Assembly (NCBI GenBank): GCA_002407645.1
Contig: DHNU01000018.1
Location: forward strand, 613-6,145
Direction: 5' to 3'
Source: Ruminococcaceae bacterium UBA5408
GTDB taxonomy: Bacteria > Bacillota > Clostridia > Oscillospirales > Acutalibacteraceae
Length of the DNA: 5,533 nucleotides
Position numbers and translations under genes: made by a program. The notes below the pieces were generated by a model. That model did no database searches. It was not told where the DNA came from and was given only the letters and a program-made list of their open reading frames with translations. Within the stretch, counting starts at the first letter, position 1. Each line of letters begins with the position of its first letter. This document shows, in pieces, positions 4,932-5,533 of the stretch.

Positions 4932-5533
4932 GTGAAATTAAACATTTTTTTAGCTGAGGACAGTTTAACGGATTCATCAACAATAAGTAATCAATTAAAT
5001 CACTGGGCAAAACAAAAAAATTTGCATATAAATATAGATTGTGTTAATGAGCTTTCATATAAAGAGGTTTCTATAGCTTGTCTTCATGATGTTTTATTTT
5101 TAGATATTGAAGTGCCTGTAATTAACGGTCTTGATTTTGCAAAACTTGTAAGAGATCATAATCAGCATATATCCATTATATTTTTCACAAGTCACAAAGA
5201 ACTTGCAATATGCGGATATGATGTACAAGCAATGTCTTATATAATAAAGCCAAGCATCCAATCAGATATAGATAAATGCATGGATAGACTTTACCAAAAA
5301 AGGCTTCAAAATAAACCCCCAAAAATTATTATTCCAACAACCACAACAGAAATTGACTGTTATTATCCTAACCAAATAGTTTATATAGAAGCAGTAAAGC
5401 ATTACACTAATCTATATACTTTGGATGACTGTATACCATATCGTCTTCCATTTAAAAAAATAAATAATTTACTTCCGAACCCTCCATTTTTTAATTGTTT
5501 CCGTTCATTTACAATTAATTTAAACTATGTATG
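4932..5533 (+). CDS. LytTR-family response regulator (AgrA-like), cut by the window end
   Basis: Two hundred codons are visible with no stop; the gene runs past base 5533. The receiver domain occupies about residues 1-122: acidic pair E9-D10 (FLAED), phospho-acceptor D58 (LFLDIEVPVINGLDFA), T86 (FFTS) and K106 (YIIKP). A LytTR DNA-binding domain follows from about residue 131, with IVYIEAVKHYTNLYT (149-163) and FRSFTINLNYV (190-200), resembling the family's 'F.R.H.S.lVN...V' signature. LytTR regulators of this layout control peptide quorum-sensing genes in Firmicutes. The GTG at 4932 is chosen because AGGA (4919-4922) is 9 bases upstream and any later start would lose the acidic pair; an upstream GTG at 4902 lacks a ribosome site. 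It is divergent from the AgrD-like gene with a LytTR-type operator between them. The missing part should be roughly the last 35-50 residues. Base composition is very AT-rich. Confidence 0.92.
   Translation, partial: MKLNIFLAEDSLTDSSTISNQLNHWAKQKNLHINIDCVNELSYKEVSIACLHDVLFLDIEVPVINGLDFAKLVRDHNQHISIIFFTSHKELAICGYDVQAMSYIIKPSIQSDIDKCMDRLYQKRLQNKPPKIIIPTTTTEIDCYYPNQIVYIEAVKHYTNLYTLDDCIPYRLPFKKINNLLPNPPFFNCFRSFTINLNYV

Overview
The window looks like chromosomal DNA from a low-GC, anaerobic Firmicute, most likely a clostridial lineage. The signs are strong AGGAGG-type ribosome binding sites, an AT-rich background, a class I (anaerobe-type) hybrid cluster protein, a BadF/HgdC-type ATPase fragment and an Agr-style peptide plus LytTR regulator pair. 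No rRNA, tRNA or CRISPR array is visible.

Layout. (1) 1-1228: a possible last few codons of an upstream gene, then a plus-strand polytopic membrane protein of the UPF0104/YbhN 'flippase-like' family (165-1178), closed by a perfect 17-bp bidirectional terminator hairpin (1190-1228). (2) 1261-3672: a minus-strand operon whose first gene is a ferredoxin-like Fe-S protein (2962-3672), followed by hcp (1261-2892). All ligands of the [4Fe-4S] cluster and the hybrid cluster can be found in Hcp. The Fe-S protein is the obvious candidate electron donor. Hcp enzymes handle hydroxylamine or nitric oxide under nitrosative stress. (3) 3786-4451: a scar region. Where the divergent Crp/Fnr-type regulator of hcp would be expected there is a 138-aa chimeric ORF. 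Its first ~22 residues look like the start of a Crp/Fnr protein, and the rest is the C-terminal third of a BadF/BcrA (HgdC-type) ATPase. It is followed directly by a decayed C-terminal remnant of a large serine recombinase. (4) 4543-5533: a quorum-sensing locus. A 44-aa AgrD-like cyclic-peptide precursor on the minus strand (4543-4677) is divergent from a LytTR response regulator (AgrA type, 4932 to beyond the window). Between them lies a pair of 9-bp direct repeats with a 12-bp spacer that fits the LytTR operator consensus, placed just upstream of the peptide promoter. AgrB and AgrC are not in the window.

Composition changes at the block edges: hcp sequence is clearly richer in G+C than the membrane protein gene or the response regulator gene. 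Together with the recombinase remnant, this suggests that the hcp block was brought in or rearranged by a mobile element. The most interesting points are the very small AgrD-like gene with its operator, and the regulator/ATPase chimera beside hcp.
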